NCBI GenBank assembly: GCA_959022495.1
Contig: CAUEYX010000015.1
Coordinates: 1 to 62,551 of the forward strand
Length of the DNA stretch: 62,551 nucleotides
From: an uncultured Lachnospiraceae bacterium
GTDB lineage: Bacteria; Bacillota; Clostridia; Lachnospirales; Lachnospiraceae
Direction of reading: 5' to 3'
The first letter of the stretch is position 1. Each line of letters opens with the position of its first letter. The notes beneath the pieces were generated by a model. The model saw only the letters and a list, made by a program, of their open reading frames with translations. It was not told the origin of the DNA and made no database searches. Below, piece after piece: positions 50,291 to 59,107 of this stretch. The translations under genes and the position numbers were made by a program.

Positions 50291-53200
50291 TCACTTCCGT
50301 TTTCCTGCTCTAAAATGAAGGGTTCCTCCTGTTATCACAGCAGCGCAGATGCCAAGCGCCAGGATACTCCAGATAATACCACCGCTCATTTCCCGGCTGT
50401 CCCCGGTCTGAGGATTAACCGGGGAATCCGTTGTTTCCGAGGGATCTGCTGTATCCGGATGCTCCGGTTCCCCGGGCTTATCCTGGATCTCCGGTGTCTC
50501 CGGCTCTTCGGGACCGCTGCCTTCCCCCACCAGCACATCCTCCGTGGCAAGAACACCCTTGCCGTCCTCGCAGAAAAACTGAATATCCAGCTCGTGTTTT
50601 CCTGCTGCCGGCCGGTCAAATTCCGCGGTAATCTCCTTTGATCCCTCATCATACCGCGCCTGCACATCTTTCCCGTTCAGAGTCACACGCAGTGTGTCCA
50701 GTCTCCCCGGGATCATCCCCGCGCTGATTTCTGCCTGCACTGACATTTTATCCCCGTTCTCACGGATCTTAAGATCCTTGATCTCGGGATAGACAGCCGC
50801 CGTATTTCCTTCATATGTTCCAAAATCCCAAACCGTATATACCGGAGCGGTATCCTGCCTGGAGTTTAAGCCAAGTTCAATTGCCGTGATCTGATCCAGG
50901 TCTAAATGGAAGTTATTATCCACTGCTCCGGCCATAGCAGAAAAATCTGTCCACGGGACTGTGATCTGCTGTTCCCCCTCCTTGAGGGAAAAGCCGTCAG
51001 CCGTCCAATATTTATTCCCGTTTTTCTCTGTAATCAATACACGCATGACCGCCACAGTGCCATCGGCAAAATCCATTTCTGAATCCACATGGAAGGTAAG
51101 GCCTTTCGTTCCGGTAAAATCCGTCCCCTCCGGCATTTGCAGCACGGGGTAGGTCCACCGGTCTCCTCCTTCAAAGGTATTTGTAAATGTGACAGACCCT
51201 TCCTTATCTCCGTCTGAGATCGTACAGATTCCATTGTTTTCTGTATTGATATTTACCTGCCATCCATCTTTTGTATCCGATCCGGGGATTTCTGTTTTTA
51301 CCGGGGGATTTTCCTCGCCGGGAAGCTGCACATGTGCCACGCAGTTGGTCGTCTTTTCCCCATTGAAATCCCCTGTAAACTGAATGGGCGATGCCGTATT
51401 GATCACAACTTCATCCGTGGCCTTTATCTCAAATTTTACGGTCGTTTTACTGTAGGGCTCAACTGTAACTTCTGCCGACGCGGGAGTGACTGTCCATCCC
51501 TGGTATCCTTTTCCTTCAATTGTTCCTGACATGGTCTCGTTATTCAGATTTGTCACTTCCACGGACACTTCGTTTGGTTCATCCGCTTTCAGGGAATAGC
51601 CTGTCATTTTGCTGCCTGCCGCCGCTTCGTCTGAATACTTCTGCTCCAGGATCACCCTCTCCGCCTTTGTGAAACTTTCACGGCCTGAACTTTCGCTGTT
51701 CGTATAATCTCTGATCAGCGCGCCATCCGGCAGGTCCCCTTTCACAACAAGATATTGGGGCGAGGAATCGGCTGTCAGGGCAAATACTCCATTCTGGGCT
51801 GAAACGGCGCTGCCTCCACCCATCATATCAACTAATTCCGCCTCCGCGCACGACGCCGGGACCTGAACCGGCTGCTCTGTATCCGACCAGATTCCTATCA
51901 CCGTATCTTCTCCGTTCTTAAAGGCATATGCATGGACGCCCTCCGCGCATCCGGCTATATTGCCAAGATATACTGCCTCCCCAAAGGTCTCTGTAAGGGC
52001 CGCCTCAGCGCTGAACGGCGCGTACGGAGTGTTTTCTATACCGAAAATCCCAAGTTCTCTCCCGCTTTCTACCAAATATGTAAGATTAAAATAAAAATGT
52101 TTATCCGTACCCTCTGCGAGAGAAGTCAATGTAGAAACTACAAGGTATTTTGCCATCTGAATCTGCTGCCGGTGCGTCAGCTCTTCTCCTCCTTCCGGAA
52201 GGTTCACATAGGTTCCCGCCTCTGAGATCCAGATCTCCTTATTCTGTCCGCCATACTGGTCAAGCAGATTCTGGTGTGCCTGATAGATCATTGACGGATA
52301 TGTGATCTCTTTGCCCTGGTCCAGGGCCACATGATTGTGATAATTATAAATATCCACATATTTCAGCACATCATTCTGCAGCATCAGATCCGCGTAATAC
52401 TGCGGCGTGTACGCCAGCCCGGGAATGGAAACAAGGGGTGCTGCCCCGGAATCCGCGTAACCGATGGACGCGGCTTTGATATACGCGGCCAGACGGTCTG
52501 CTGTTTCGTATGTCATTGTATTCCCCAGTTCCGGCTCATTCGCCATCTCCCAGGCATTCACAACATCCTCATAATAAACTGCGCTGTCCTTTGAAAACCG
52601 GTATACATCCTGCAGGTTCCCCACCAGACGGGCTCCCTCCTGTGCCTTTGCCCAGTCCGGCGATGAATCATACATATTCAGCACCTTAATGCCATGGCTC
52701 TTCAGACGGTTCAGATATTCATCTGTCTGGAACGCGTCAAAATTATATTCTCCTGCCGCCGGATTCGTTTCATTATTCCACCGGTATCTCTCCCGGACGG
52801 TATCTACTCCCGCGAGAGCCAGGGCGTCCGCGTACTGCAGCGCTGTTTCCATATGAAACCCGGGCATTTTATAATAGGTCATGAGCATTGCCGCGTCCAG
52901 GGCAAAAGGTGAATTTTCAGGCTTTTCCCGCTCCCTCTCCTCAAGAGAGGTTACCACCGCGAATTGACCGCTTATCCATGGAACTTCTTCTCCTTCTTTT
53001 ACTGCCCTGGCATACACCATATAATGGCCCTTCTCCAGTTCCGGAAGCGGAATTTCCATCTCCGTCCCTGATTCTGCGGTCAGGCGCTCGGAAATCACTT
53101 CTTCCTCCCAGAAATTTACCACCCGGTATTCTATTTTCTCAACACCTGCTGCCTCAGCAGAATATTCCATGTGAAGCAGCGGCGCTTCGCCTTCTTCGTA

Positions 53201-54301
53201 TACACCAACTGTCCCATTGACCGGCTTTATTTCTTTGAGATTCCACTCAACGGGCGTAAATTGAATATAATCCAGATAAAAGTACTGCCGCGCATCTGAA
53301 TTTCTCGCCTCAGTAACCTTAATTGTAATTGTATTCATGCCCTGCTTGAGGACGACCGGAGGCAGTTGGTTTATCTCAAAGCTGTTCTTATATATGGAGC
53401 TGTCCACAATTCCCTTTAATTCCGCGCAGCTTTTATCATACCGGACATAATCCCCGTCATTCACCTTCATCTCAAATGCCGAGCCATTATTTCCATCCAA
53501 AGTCAGACTGACCATCCGCATATCGTACAACGCTGTCTCCGGGGCCTCTGCCTGATAAACAGCCTGATAGCCTTCCTCGGGCATCGGATTATCCGCGTAT
53601 GATTTCAGGCAGAGGAAATCCGATCCGCTTAAGGCTGGATCTTTGTCATATGCCGGAATCTTAAAGTTTATATCCGTATAATTTTCACCTTCAAGCAGCA
53701 CCGCCCCTTCCGGGATTTCCGGTGCTTCCATTTTGTAGAAATTCATACAGTCAAGGAAAAAGTAGTATCTGTTATCCGTTGTCCTTGTATCGGCTATTTT
53801 TATAGTCACTATATTCTTTCCGCTGCGCAGAGGCACCGTATCCAATGTGTAATGAAAGAAATTTTTCTTATAAACCTGGCCGTCCACCCCTCCGTGATTC
53901 ACCGCATTTTCTTCGCTGTACGGCTTGAACTCTCCGTCATTAATCCGCACCTCAATGGTGGAGCCCAGATTCCCATTGATCGCAAGACAGGTCATATCCA
54001 TCTGATATGTCCCCGCCTGCTCCACATCTACTTCATATTTTGCAAGAAAGCCTTCCTCCGGCGGTACCGCCCCTGCCGGCGCTTTCATCAGAAGGAAGTC
54101 CCCGCCGCTCAGTCCCGGGTCTTTCTCATACTCATACAGCTCAAAGTTGATCTCCGAATAATCTTCTCCCTCGACCAGAATACCCTGATCCGTATCCCCT
54201 GCTTTGGCATATACGAAGCCGCTGCCCGCTGTTGCAAAGAGGATACATGCCATTACCAAACAAAGCGCCCTCTCAATCAGTTTTCTCTTGATTGTTTTCA
54301 T
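50291..54301 (-). CDS. sortase-anchored multidomain glycoside hydrolase (clan GH-A)
   Basis: This 1336-residue surface protein has a signal peptide (about 1-34). Two tandem CBM6/35-like modules span about 42-192 and 202-350 (both start EGE(D/N)Y, contain DP.LSG.DFL and end FYLD.). An Ig-like region precedes a TIM-barrel catalytic domain of about 465-825. There WEMANEPELG (Glu589) and IWISEAGTYV (Glu694) fit the acid/base and nucleophile of clan GH-A families such as GH39/GH5. Beta-sandwich and carbohydrate-binding-like domains follow. The C terminus has NPQTGD, a membrane helix and RAGKRK, a sortase signal with Asn in place of Leu. It should make the initial cut outside the cell. The exact GH family is uncertain. 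Confidence 0.85.
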   Translation of the reverse strand: MKTIKRKLIERALCLVMACILFATAGSGFVYAKAGDTDQGILVEGEDYSEINFELYEYEKDPGLSGGDFLLMKAPAGAVPPEEGFLAKYEVDVEQAGTYQMDMTCLAINGNLGSTIEVRINDGEFKPYSEENAVNHGGVDGQVYKKNFFHYTLDTVPLRSGKNIVTIKIADTRTTDNRYYFFLDCMNFYKMEAPEIPEGAVLLEGENYTDINFKIPAYDKDPALSGSDFLCLKSYADNPMPEEGYQAVYQAEAPETALYDMRMVSLTLDGNNGSAFEMKVNDGDYVRYDKSCAELKGIVDSSIYKNSFEINQLPPVVLKQGMNTITIKVTEARNSDARQYFYLDYIQFTPVEWNLKEIKPVNGTVGVYEEGEAPLLHMEYSAEAAGVEKIEYRVVNFWEEEVISERLTAESGTEMEIPLPELEKGHYMVYARAVKEGEEVPWISGQFAVVTSLEEREREKPENSPFALDAAMLMTYYKMPGFHMETALQYADALALAGVDTVRERYRWNNETNPAAGEYNFDAFQTDEYLNRLKSHGIKVLNMYDSSPDWAKAQEGARLVGNLQDVYRFSKDSAVYYEDVVNAWEMANEPELGNTMTYETADRLAAYIKAASIGYADSGAAPLVSIPGLAYTPQYYADLMLQNDVLKYVDIYNYHNHVALDQGKEITYPSMIYQAHQNLLDQYGGQNKEIWISEAGTYVNLPEGGEELTHRQQIQMAKYLVVSTLTSLAEGTDKHFYFNLTYLVESGRELGIFGIENTPYAPFSAEAALTETFGEAVYLGNIAGCAEGVHAYAFKNGEDTVIGIWSDTEQPVQVPASCAEAELVDMMGGGSAVSAQNGVFALTADSSPQYLVVKGDLPDGALIRDYTNSESSGRESFTKAERVILEQKYSDEAAAGSKMTGYSLKADEPNEVSVEVTNLNNETMSGTIEGKGYQGWTVTPASAEVTVEPYSKTTVKFEIKATDEVVINTASPIQFTGDFNGEKTTNCVAHVQLPGEENPPVKTEIPGSDTKDGWQVNINTENNGICTISDGDKEGSVTFTNTFEGGDRWTYPVLQMPEGTDFTGTKGLTFHVDSEMDFADGTVAVMRVLITEKNGNKYWTADGFSLKEGEQQITVPWTDFSAMAGAVDNNFHLDLDQITAIELGLNSRQDTAPVYTVWDFGTYEGNTAAVYPEIKDLKIRENGDKMSVQAEISAGMIPGRLDTLRVTLNGKDVQARYDEGSKEITAEFDRPAAGKHELDIQFFCEDGKGVLATEDVLVGEGSGPEEPETPEIQDKPGEPEHPDTADPSETTDSPVNPQTGDSREMSGGIIWSILALGICAAVITGGTLHFRAGKRK

Positions 54302-54326
54302 ATCATTCTCCTGTTCCGTATTCTTA

Positions 54327-55196
54327 TTACGTTACCCAGTGTACCAAATCTTTACTCCTTGCCATCCCAAGCGCCCCGCCATGGACGCCTTCTGTATCTC
54401 CGTGGTAAAACATAATCCAGTCTCCGCTCTCTTCCCTGTCATCGATGACTGCCGGCGCGGTCGGTCCGCCCGGGGCCCAGCCCTCTTTCGGGAAATCAAG
54501 ATATCGAACCTCCTTCCATTGCAGCAGATCATCAGACCATGCTGTCCCAATCCCCCGTCCCGGCCGGCACGGCGCGAAAAACATCCTGTATTTCCCGTCT
54601 GTCTGGATTACACAGGGATTTTCTGCTGTAACACCGTCGGGCAGGTCTGAGGGCGCAAGTACGGGTCTTTTATCTGCATATTCTTCAAAATCCCGCAGAT
54701 CCGAAGACTGCAGGACACCAATACAGCCTTCGGTTTTGTAAAACATATAATATCTGTCATTTTCAAAGATCAAATAAGGATCAATCTGACGCCGGCTTTT
54801 GGCCCACTGGGCCCTGCATCCGTCAGGGCTGGCCTGCACCGGTTCCTCAAACTTGACCAAGTCCCGGCTTTTCATAAGCCAGAGCCTGCACTGCCCGCTT
54901 CCGTAAAGTTCCCCCGGCCTGACCGGATAACTCTGCAGACAGACCACATATCCTTCCGGGGTCTTTAAGATATTTCCGGGGCTGGAGAATCCCTCCGGGC
55001 CGGACAGAATGATCTCCGGATCTGACCAGTTCACCAGGTCCCGGCTCCTTATCCTGCCGAGCGCGGGCTGTATCTTCCCCTGCTGTACATCGCGCTTCTC
55101 TATATGCGTATAAAAGCAGTGCCAGATTCCGTCTATTTTCAGAACCGCCGGATCGCGCATCCAGATATCCTGATCCCAGTTCCCGTAAATTTTCAT
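54327..55196 (-). CDS. GH43/GH32-like five-bladed propeller glycosidase
   Basis: This 289-residue protein is built of propeller blades: MRDPAVLKIDGIWHCFYTHI, RSRDLVNWSDPEIIL, RRQIDPYLIFENDRYYMFYK, TAENPCVIQTDGKYRMFFAP and GDWIMFYHGDTEGVHGGALG. The (M/R)DP, DPY and ENP motifs match the acidic residues of GH43 and relatives such as GH117. No signal peptide. It probably trims arabinosyl- or galactosyl-type residues in the cytoplasm; specificity cannot be given. It overlaps the upstream permease gene by 4 nt. Confidence 0.8.
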   Translation of the reverse strand: MKIYGNWDQDIWMRDPAVLKIDGIWHCFYTHIEKRDVQQGKIQPALGRIRSRDLVNWSDPEIILSGPEGFSSPGNILKTPEGYVVCLQSYPVRPGELYGSGQCRLWLMKSRDLVKFEEPVQASPDGCRAQWAKSRRQIDPYLIFENDRYYMFYKTEGCIGVLQSSDLRDFEEYADKRPVLAPSDLPDGVTAENPCVIQTDGKYRMFFAPCRPGRGIGTAWSDDLLQWKEVRYLDFPKEGWAPGGPTAPAVIDDREESGDWIMFYHGDTEGVHGGALGMARSKDLVHWVT

Positions 55197-56104
55197 TCTT
55201 TGATCCCTCCCAGGGTAGCTCCTCCCATGATATATTTCTGGAAAAAGAAGAAAATTAAGATCGGTGGGAAAATCGCGAATACAATACTTACCAGCTGCTG
55301 GTCCAGCGGGAAACTAAAATTCGTCTGTGTGTCATACAGCTGGAGCATCACGGTCCTTTTATCCGGGTCCGTAAGGATCAAATAAGGTAAAAGGAAGTCC
55401 CCCCACGCATTGTTCACAGTGAAAATAGATACCACTGCAATGATCGGCTTGCTCAGCGGGAGCACGATCTTTGTAAACACCCGGATTCTTCCGCATCCGT
55501 CCAGCCGGGCCGCTTCCACAAGTGATACCGGCAGAGAATCAAAAGCATTTTTAAATAAAAGGATATTAAACGCATTTGCCCCCGCGCACAGCCACATCGG
55601 CCAGTATGTATTTGTAAGGTTTATCCCCAGCACCGGAAAATCTATCATATTTTTAAACAGCGGTACCATGCTCAATGTATTCGGCAGGAGCATGGTCCAG
55701 ATTATAAGCGTAATGATCAGCGCCGATCCTCTCGGTTTCAGACAGCTCACTACATAACCTGTAATCCCGTTGAAGACAACGGAAAATACCACACACCCTC
55801 CTGCCAGGATGATTGTGTTCAGATAGTATTTTCCAAAGTCCAGCACTTCCCAGACCTCCGCGAACTTGCTGAAATCAAAAATTTCCGGTATCAGCGTGGG
55901 CGGTATCTGCATCAGTTCCTGCGGCGTCTTAAAGCTGGAAATTAAGATCCAGAGCGGAGGCAGGATACAGATCAGGGCAAGCAGGAATAACAGGGCAAAG
56001 ATTCCCCAGTAGATCAACTTATTTCTGCCCTTTTTCATCTCCATCGCGCTGAGCGCGCCCACATCTTTGTTCGTAAACGCTGATTTATTTTTTCTTCGTT
56101 TCAT
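55193..56104 (-). CDS. carbohydrate ABC transporter permease (MalG/LplC type)
   Basis: This 303-residue permease has six membrane helices and the EAA loop VEAARLDGCGRIRVFTKIVL. It begins with a basic N terminus before YWGIFALLFLLALICILPPL. ATG 56104 is preceded by GGAGGAGGGG; an in-frame ATG 9 codons upstream lacks such a site. It pairs with the preceding permease. No ATPase is encoded nearby, so a shared MsmX-like ATPase is expected. Confidence 0.94.
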   Translation of the reverse strand: MKRRKNKSAFTNKDVGALSAMEMKKGRNKLIYWGIFALLFLLALICILPPLWILISSFKTPQELMQIPPTLIPEIFDFSKFAEVWEVLDFGKYYLNTIILAGGCVVFSVVFNGITGYVVSCLKPRGSALIITLIIWTMLLPNTLSMVPLFKNMIDFPVLGINLTNTYWPMWLCAGANAFNILLFKNAFDSLPVSLVEAARLDGCGRIRVFTKIVLPLSKPIIAVVSIFTVNNAWGDFLLPYLILTDPDKRTVMLQLYDTQTNFSFPLDQQLVSIVFAIFPPILIFFFFQKYIMGGATLGGIKE

Positions 56105-56123
56105 TTTATTTTCCCCTCCTCCG

Positions 56124-57056
56124 TCAATCATCGGATTTCCGAACCGCGAGCTGATAGATCACGGTCAATACAGCAAGGATCAGGAATGTGATCGTGCCGA
56201 CCGCCATAGAACGTCCTGCTTCGAAATAACGGAATCCATAGTTATAACTGCTCAGCATCAAACTGATGGACGCATTGTTCGGTCCGCCGGAAGTCATAGC
56301 GAGAGGTTCCTGCATTACCTGGAATACGCTGATGATCTGCCGGATCATCATAAGCGCCAGCAGGCTCTTTAAATGTGGAAATTGGATGTGCCATATCTTA
56401 CGGAAAAATCCGGCTCCATCTATGCCTGCGGCTTCATAAAGGTCCCGGTTGATCCCCTGAAGGGCAGCAAGATAGATCAGCATTGAGCTTCCAAATCCGC
56501 GCCAGGTCATCGTAAGCACAATCAGCGGGATCGTCAGTTCCGAGTTCTGCAGCCACTGCGATGGCTCTAAACCCACAAATCCAAGAATCATGTTCAGAAT
56601 ACCGCTTTCGCTCGGATCGAAAATGAAATACCAGAGCAGCGCCGTCGCCATGCCCGGGATCATTGCCGGAAAATAAAATACAAATCGGTAAACCGCCTTC
56701 ATATGCACGAGTTCATTCAGCATGATCGCCACCACTACCGGAAACAGGAACCCGATGACCAGCGACCAGCCTGTATAAGCAAACGTATTTTTAAGCGCTG
56801 CAATAAATTCTGAATTGGTCAGAATATCTTTGAAATTCTGCAGTCCTATAAATTCTACCGCTTCATATCCCTGCGTCTTAAAAAACGACAGGACAACACC
56901 TGAAACAAGGGGCTGCCACAGGACAACAAAGAACATGATCACCGAGGGAACAAGGAGTATCCATGAACCGATATCACGTCTTATGGCATTCCACAGCTTT
57001 CCCCTTTTTTTTGTACTCACCTGCAGCTGCCCTGCCGCAGCCATTTTTTTCTTCAC
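56124..57056 (-). CDS. carbohydrate ABC transporter permease (LplB/UgpA type)
   Basis: This 310-residue permease has six helices (SWILLVPSVIMFFVVLWQPL and later ones) and an EAA loop YEAAGIDGAGFFRKIWHIQF. It resembles LplB-type permeases of large-oligosaccharide importers. A GTG start at 57056 lies 7 nt after AGAGGTG; the in-frame ATG four codons later would be too far from that site. It is separated from the solute-binding protein gene by a strong hairpin (57092-57138). Confidence 0.92.
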   Translation of the reverse strand: MKKKMAAAGQLQVSTKKRGKLWNAIRRDIGSWILLVPSVIMFFVVLWQPLVSGVVLSFFKTQGYEAVEFIGLQNFKDILTNSEFIAALKNTFAYTGWSLVIGFLFPVVVAIMLNELVHMKAVYRFVFYFPAMIPGMATALLWYFIFDPSESGILNMILGFVGLEPSQWLQNSELTIPLIVLTMTWRGFGSSMLIYLAALQGINRDLYEAAGIDGAGFFRKIWHIQFPHLKSLLALMMIRQIISVFQVMQEPLAMTSGGPNNASISLMLSSYNYGFRYFEAGRSMAVGTITFLILAVLTVIYQLAVRKSDD

Positions 57057-57091
57057 TGCTTTTCACCTCTTATCTCTGTTTTTAAGGACAA

Positions 57092-57138
57092 AAATACCAG
57101 ATATCCTCATGATGACTCATTCGTCATATCTGGTATTT
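57092..57138 (-). terminator. intercistronic attenuator hairpin in the ABC operon
   Basis: AAATACCAGATAT (57092-57104) and ATATCTGGTATTT (57126-57138) form a perfect 13-bp stem followed on the minus strand by five T. It lies between the solute-binding protein and permease genes and probably ends most transcripts there, giving excess binding protein. Confidence 0.8.
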
Positions 57139-57179
57139 CTGTCTGTATCTAACTCGTTTTCATGGTAACTGTTCTTACT

Positions 57180-58583
57180 TTAATTTTCAGCTTTATCCAG
57201 ATAATCTGACTGGAAATCCGCGGCTGCTTTGCTCAGCAGTGCATGGCAGTCCGCATTCTCATTTGTTAATACTTCCTGGATGACGGAATCCAGAGCTTTG
57301 TACAGCTCCTGCGCGTTGACAGGCGGTTCGGAACGGAGATTTTCCGACGCATGTTCACAGTACGGATTCCAGAGGTTCATATCCACGTTCGTAAGACTTG
57401 TAAGGATCTCATTTTCTTTCTCAACACGGTCTCCTGATGTCCAGATCCTGACTCCCATCGGACCAACTGGTACTCCCTGTTCTGCGAGTCCTGAGTATCT
57501 AGCCTCAAACCCTTCCATCGCTTCCTCCGTAAACACCGGTGACTCTCCTGTGACTGTCAGCCATTTCATGATCGCGTCCTGCTGTTCGGGTGTTGTATCC
57601 GGAGCCATCATGTACACATCACCGCCAAGCTGGGCAGCTTTTCCAGCCGGTCCTTCCGGAATCGGGGAAACAGCAAAATTATCTTTGCTCATCCCTGTAC
57701 TTGTCACAATACTCTTTGTCATATTCAGATGACAGAGTCCCATTGCTACCTGATCTGTTCCATACATATTTGAGAAGTCATTCAGATCTCCTAATGTGTT
57801 TTCAGGAAGGACATCATATTTCCAGCGGAGATCTTTGACATATTCCAACGCCGCAACCGCCTCCGGGCTGTCAAATACTGCTTTCCATGATCCGTCTTCC
57901 TGCTGTTCCTCAAATTCTGCTCCATAACTCCATGCAATATTTGTGAACATCCAGCCTCCCTGGTTGGAAGTTGTCGGGAAGAAGAATCCGGGTTTCCCTG
58001 TCTTTTCTTTGATCGTTACTGCTGTCTGAGCCAGCTCATCCCATGTGGTCGGGAAAATCGGGACGCCATTCTCGTCTGTCAGACCTGCCTGCTTAAAAAG
58101 ATTTACGTTATACATCATGCTCATACTGTACGCGCTCTTGGGAATCCCATAATATTTTCCGTCCGCTTCAACCTCTGCCAGAAGATCCGGGTTGATCGTA
58201 TCCATGACGTCATTTTTCTCAAGTGTCTCCGTAAGATCTGCCGCATAGCCCGCGCTGACAATTTTATCGATCTCTGTAAACCATGTCAGGTACAGATCCG
58301 GAAGCTGCCCGCTCGCGGCCTTTGGAAGGAAGGTATCCGTTGTATAGAGATACTCATCAGGAACAACCTCTATGTCCGGGTACATCTCGTTCATCGTCTC
58401 AAGATAGCCCTGATAGATTTCATACTGTTCATTGTCCTTTGTCGGCCAGCCGCCGATCGTAATGGTCACCTTGCCGTCTTCATCTGTTTTATCTGCCGCC
58501 TTATCATTGCTTGAACCGCAGCCCGCGGCCAGCGAAGACACCATTGCGGCAATAAGCAGACAGCTGATAACTTTTTTCTTCAT
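57180..58583 (-). CDS. ABC transporter extracellular solute-binding lipoprotein
   Basis: This 467-residue lipoprotein has signal peptide MKKKVISCLLIAAMVSSLAA and lipobox LAAGC. The mature protein is a class I extracellular solute-binding domain: VTITIGGWPTKDNEQYEIYQ, LPDLYLTWFTEIDKIVSAGY, GIPKSAYSMSMMYNVNLFKQ. It would bind an oligosaccharide at the cell surface and hand it to the two permeases. AAGGAGGAACAGG precedes ATG 58583. It is the first gene of the long operon and the probable main target of the YesN-like regulator. Confidence 0.95.
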   Translation of the reverse strand: MKKKVISCLLIAAMVSSLAAGCGSSNDKAADKTDEDGKVTITIGGWPTKDNEQYEIYQGYLETMNEMYPDIEVVPDEYLYTTDTFLPKAASGQLPDLYLTWFTEIDKIVSAGYAADLTETLEKNDVMDTINPDLLAEVEADGKYYGIPKSAYSMSMMYNVNLFKQAGLTDENGVPIFPTTWDELAQTAVTIKEKTGKPGFFFPTTSNQGGWMFTNIAWSYGAEFEEQQEDGSWKAVFDSPEAVAALEYVKDLRWKYDVLPENTLGDLNDFSNMYGTDQVAMGLCHLNMTKSIVTSTGMSKDNFAVSPIPEGPAGKAAQLGGDVYMMAPDTTPEQQDAIMKWLTVTGESPVFTEEAMEGFEARYSGLAEQGVPVGPMGVRIWTSGDRVEKENEILTSLTNVDMNLWNPYCEHASENLRSEPPVNAQELYKALDSVIQEVLTNENADCHALLSKAAADFQSDYLDKAEN

Positions 58584-58761
58584 AACCTGTTCCTCCTTGT
58601 AGATGTTTCTTAAATATTTTTGTTGAATTCAGAGTATCATATTCTCTTTTTGAGTTCTATTTGACAATCTTGCGAAAGGGGGGACAAATCTGCTTTATTG
58701 TATCTCAAGACATACTGTATGCCTCTCATTTCTGACCCGGAAACTCACAGTCCGTAATCTC

Positions 58762-58807
58762 AATTACAAAAAGCAGGCAGCCTTCCGACTGTCTGCTTTT
58801 TGTAATT
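58762..58807. terminator. bidirectional terminator upstream of the ABC operon
   Basis: AATTACAAAAAGCAG (58762-58776) and CTGCTTTTTGTAATT (58793-58807) are perfect inverted repeats with GCAG/CTGT extension and T-runs on both sides. It shields the ABC operon from tRNA-side transcription. Between 58584 and 58761 lies the operon promoter region, with a TTGTCA box near 58664. Confidence 0.7.
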
Positions 58808-58870
58808 CTCTGTCACCGGCGTGGCGGCATCTGCCCTTCGTCCAGCGTATATACGAACTGTCTGGGCCAT

Positions 58871-58894
58871 ACGTACAGATAGTTTCACATATAA
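58871..58894 (+). repeat. 24-bp element, right copy
   Basis: ACGTACAG..., ending TTTCACATATAA, matches 37929-37952 at 22 of 24 positions in the same orientation. It sits between the ABC operon and tRNA-Ala. No gene follows it on the plus strand, so it is a relict promoter, a shared regulator site, or a junction sequence. Confidence 0.55.
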
Positions 58895-58899
58895 ATCAA

Positions 58900-58935
58900 A
58901 AGGACTCGTTTTTACTCTTCATAAAAACGAATCCT
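58900..58935 (-). terminator. tRNA-Ala terminator
   Basis: On the minus strand AAGGATTCGTTTTTA and TAAAAACGAGTCCTT form a 15-bp stem with one mismatch and a 7-nt loop, followed by TTGATTT, 35 nt beyond the tRNA 3' end. Confidence 0.65.
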
Positions 58936-58969
58936 TCTTTATAAATCTTTTCTGTGGCTGCTGCCGTAG

Positions 58970-59042
58970 TGGAGAATACGAGAGTCGAACTCGTGACCTC
59001 CTGCTTGCAAGGCAGGCGCTCTCCCAACTGAGCTAATCCCCC
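58970..59042 (-). tRNA. tRNA-Ala (anticodon TGC)
   Basis: On the minus strand the 73-nt gene starts GGGGGATTAGCTCAGTTGGG, has an anticodon arm CCTGC-CTTGCAA-GCAGG (anticodon TGC), a T arm with GTTCGA, and acceptor 3' strand ATTCTCC plus discriminator A. CCA is not encoded. A consensus promoter lies 25 nt upstream and a terminator hairpin downstream, so it is a single-gene unit. Confidence 0.95.
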
Positions 59043-59066
59043 ATACGTGTTCCCGAGAACTTTTTT

Positions 59067-59095
59067 AAAATACCACATTCCCGGGAATGTGTCAA
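59067..59095 (-). promoter_or_regulatory. tRNA-Ala promoter with an 18-bp palindrome in its spacer
   Basis: On the minus strand TTGACA (59090-59095) and TATTTT (59067-59072) are 17 nt apart, with a start near 59060. The spacer is almost filled by the perfect palindrome CACATTCCCGGGAATGTG (59074-59091). The palindrome may instead serve as the CvpA operon terminator. Confidence 0.55.
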
Positions 59096-59107
59096 TACTT
59101 TTTTCTA

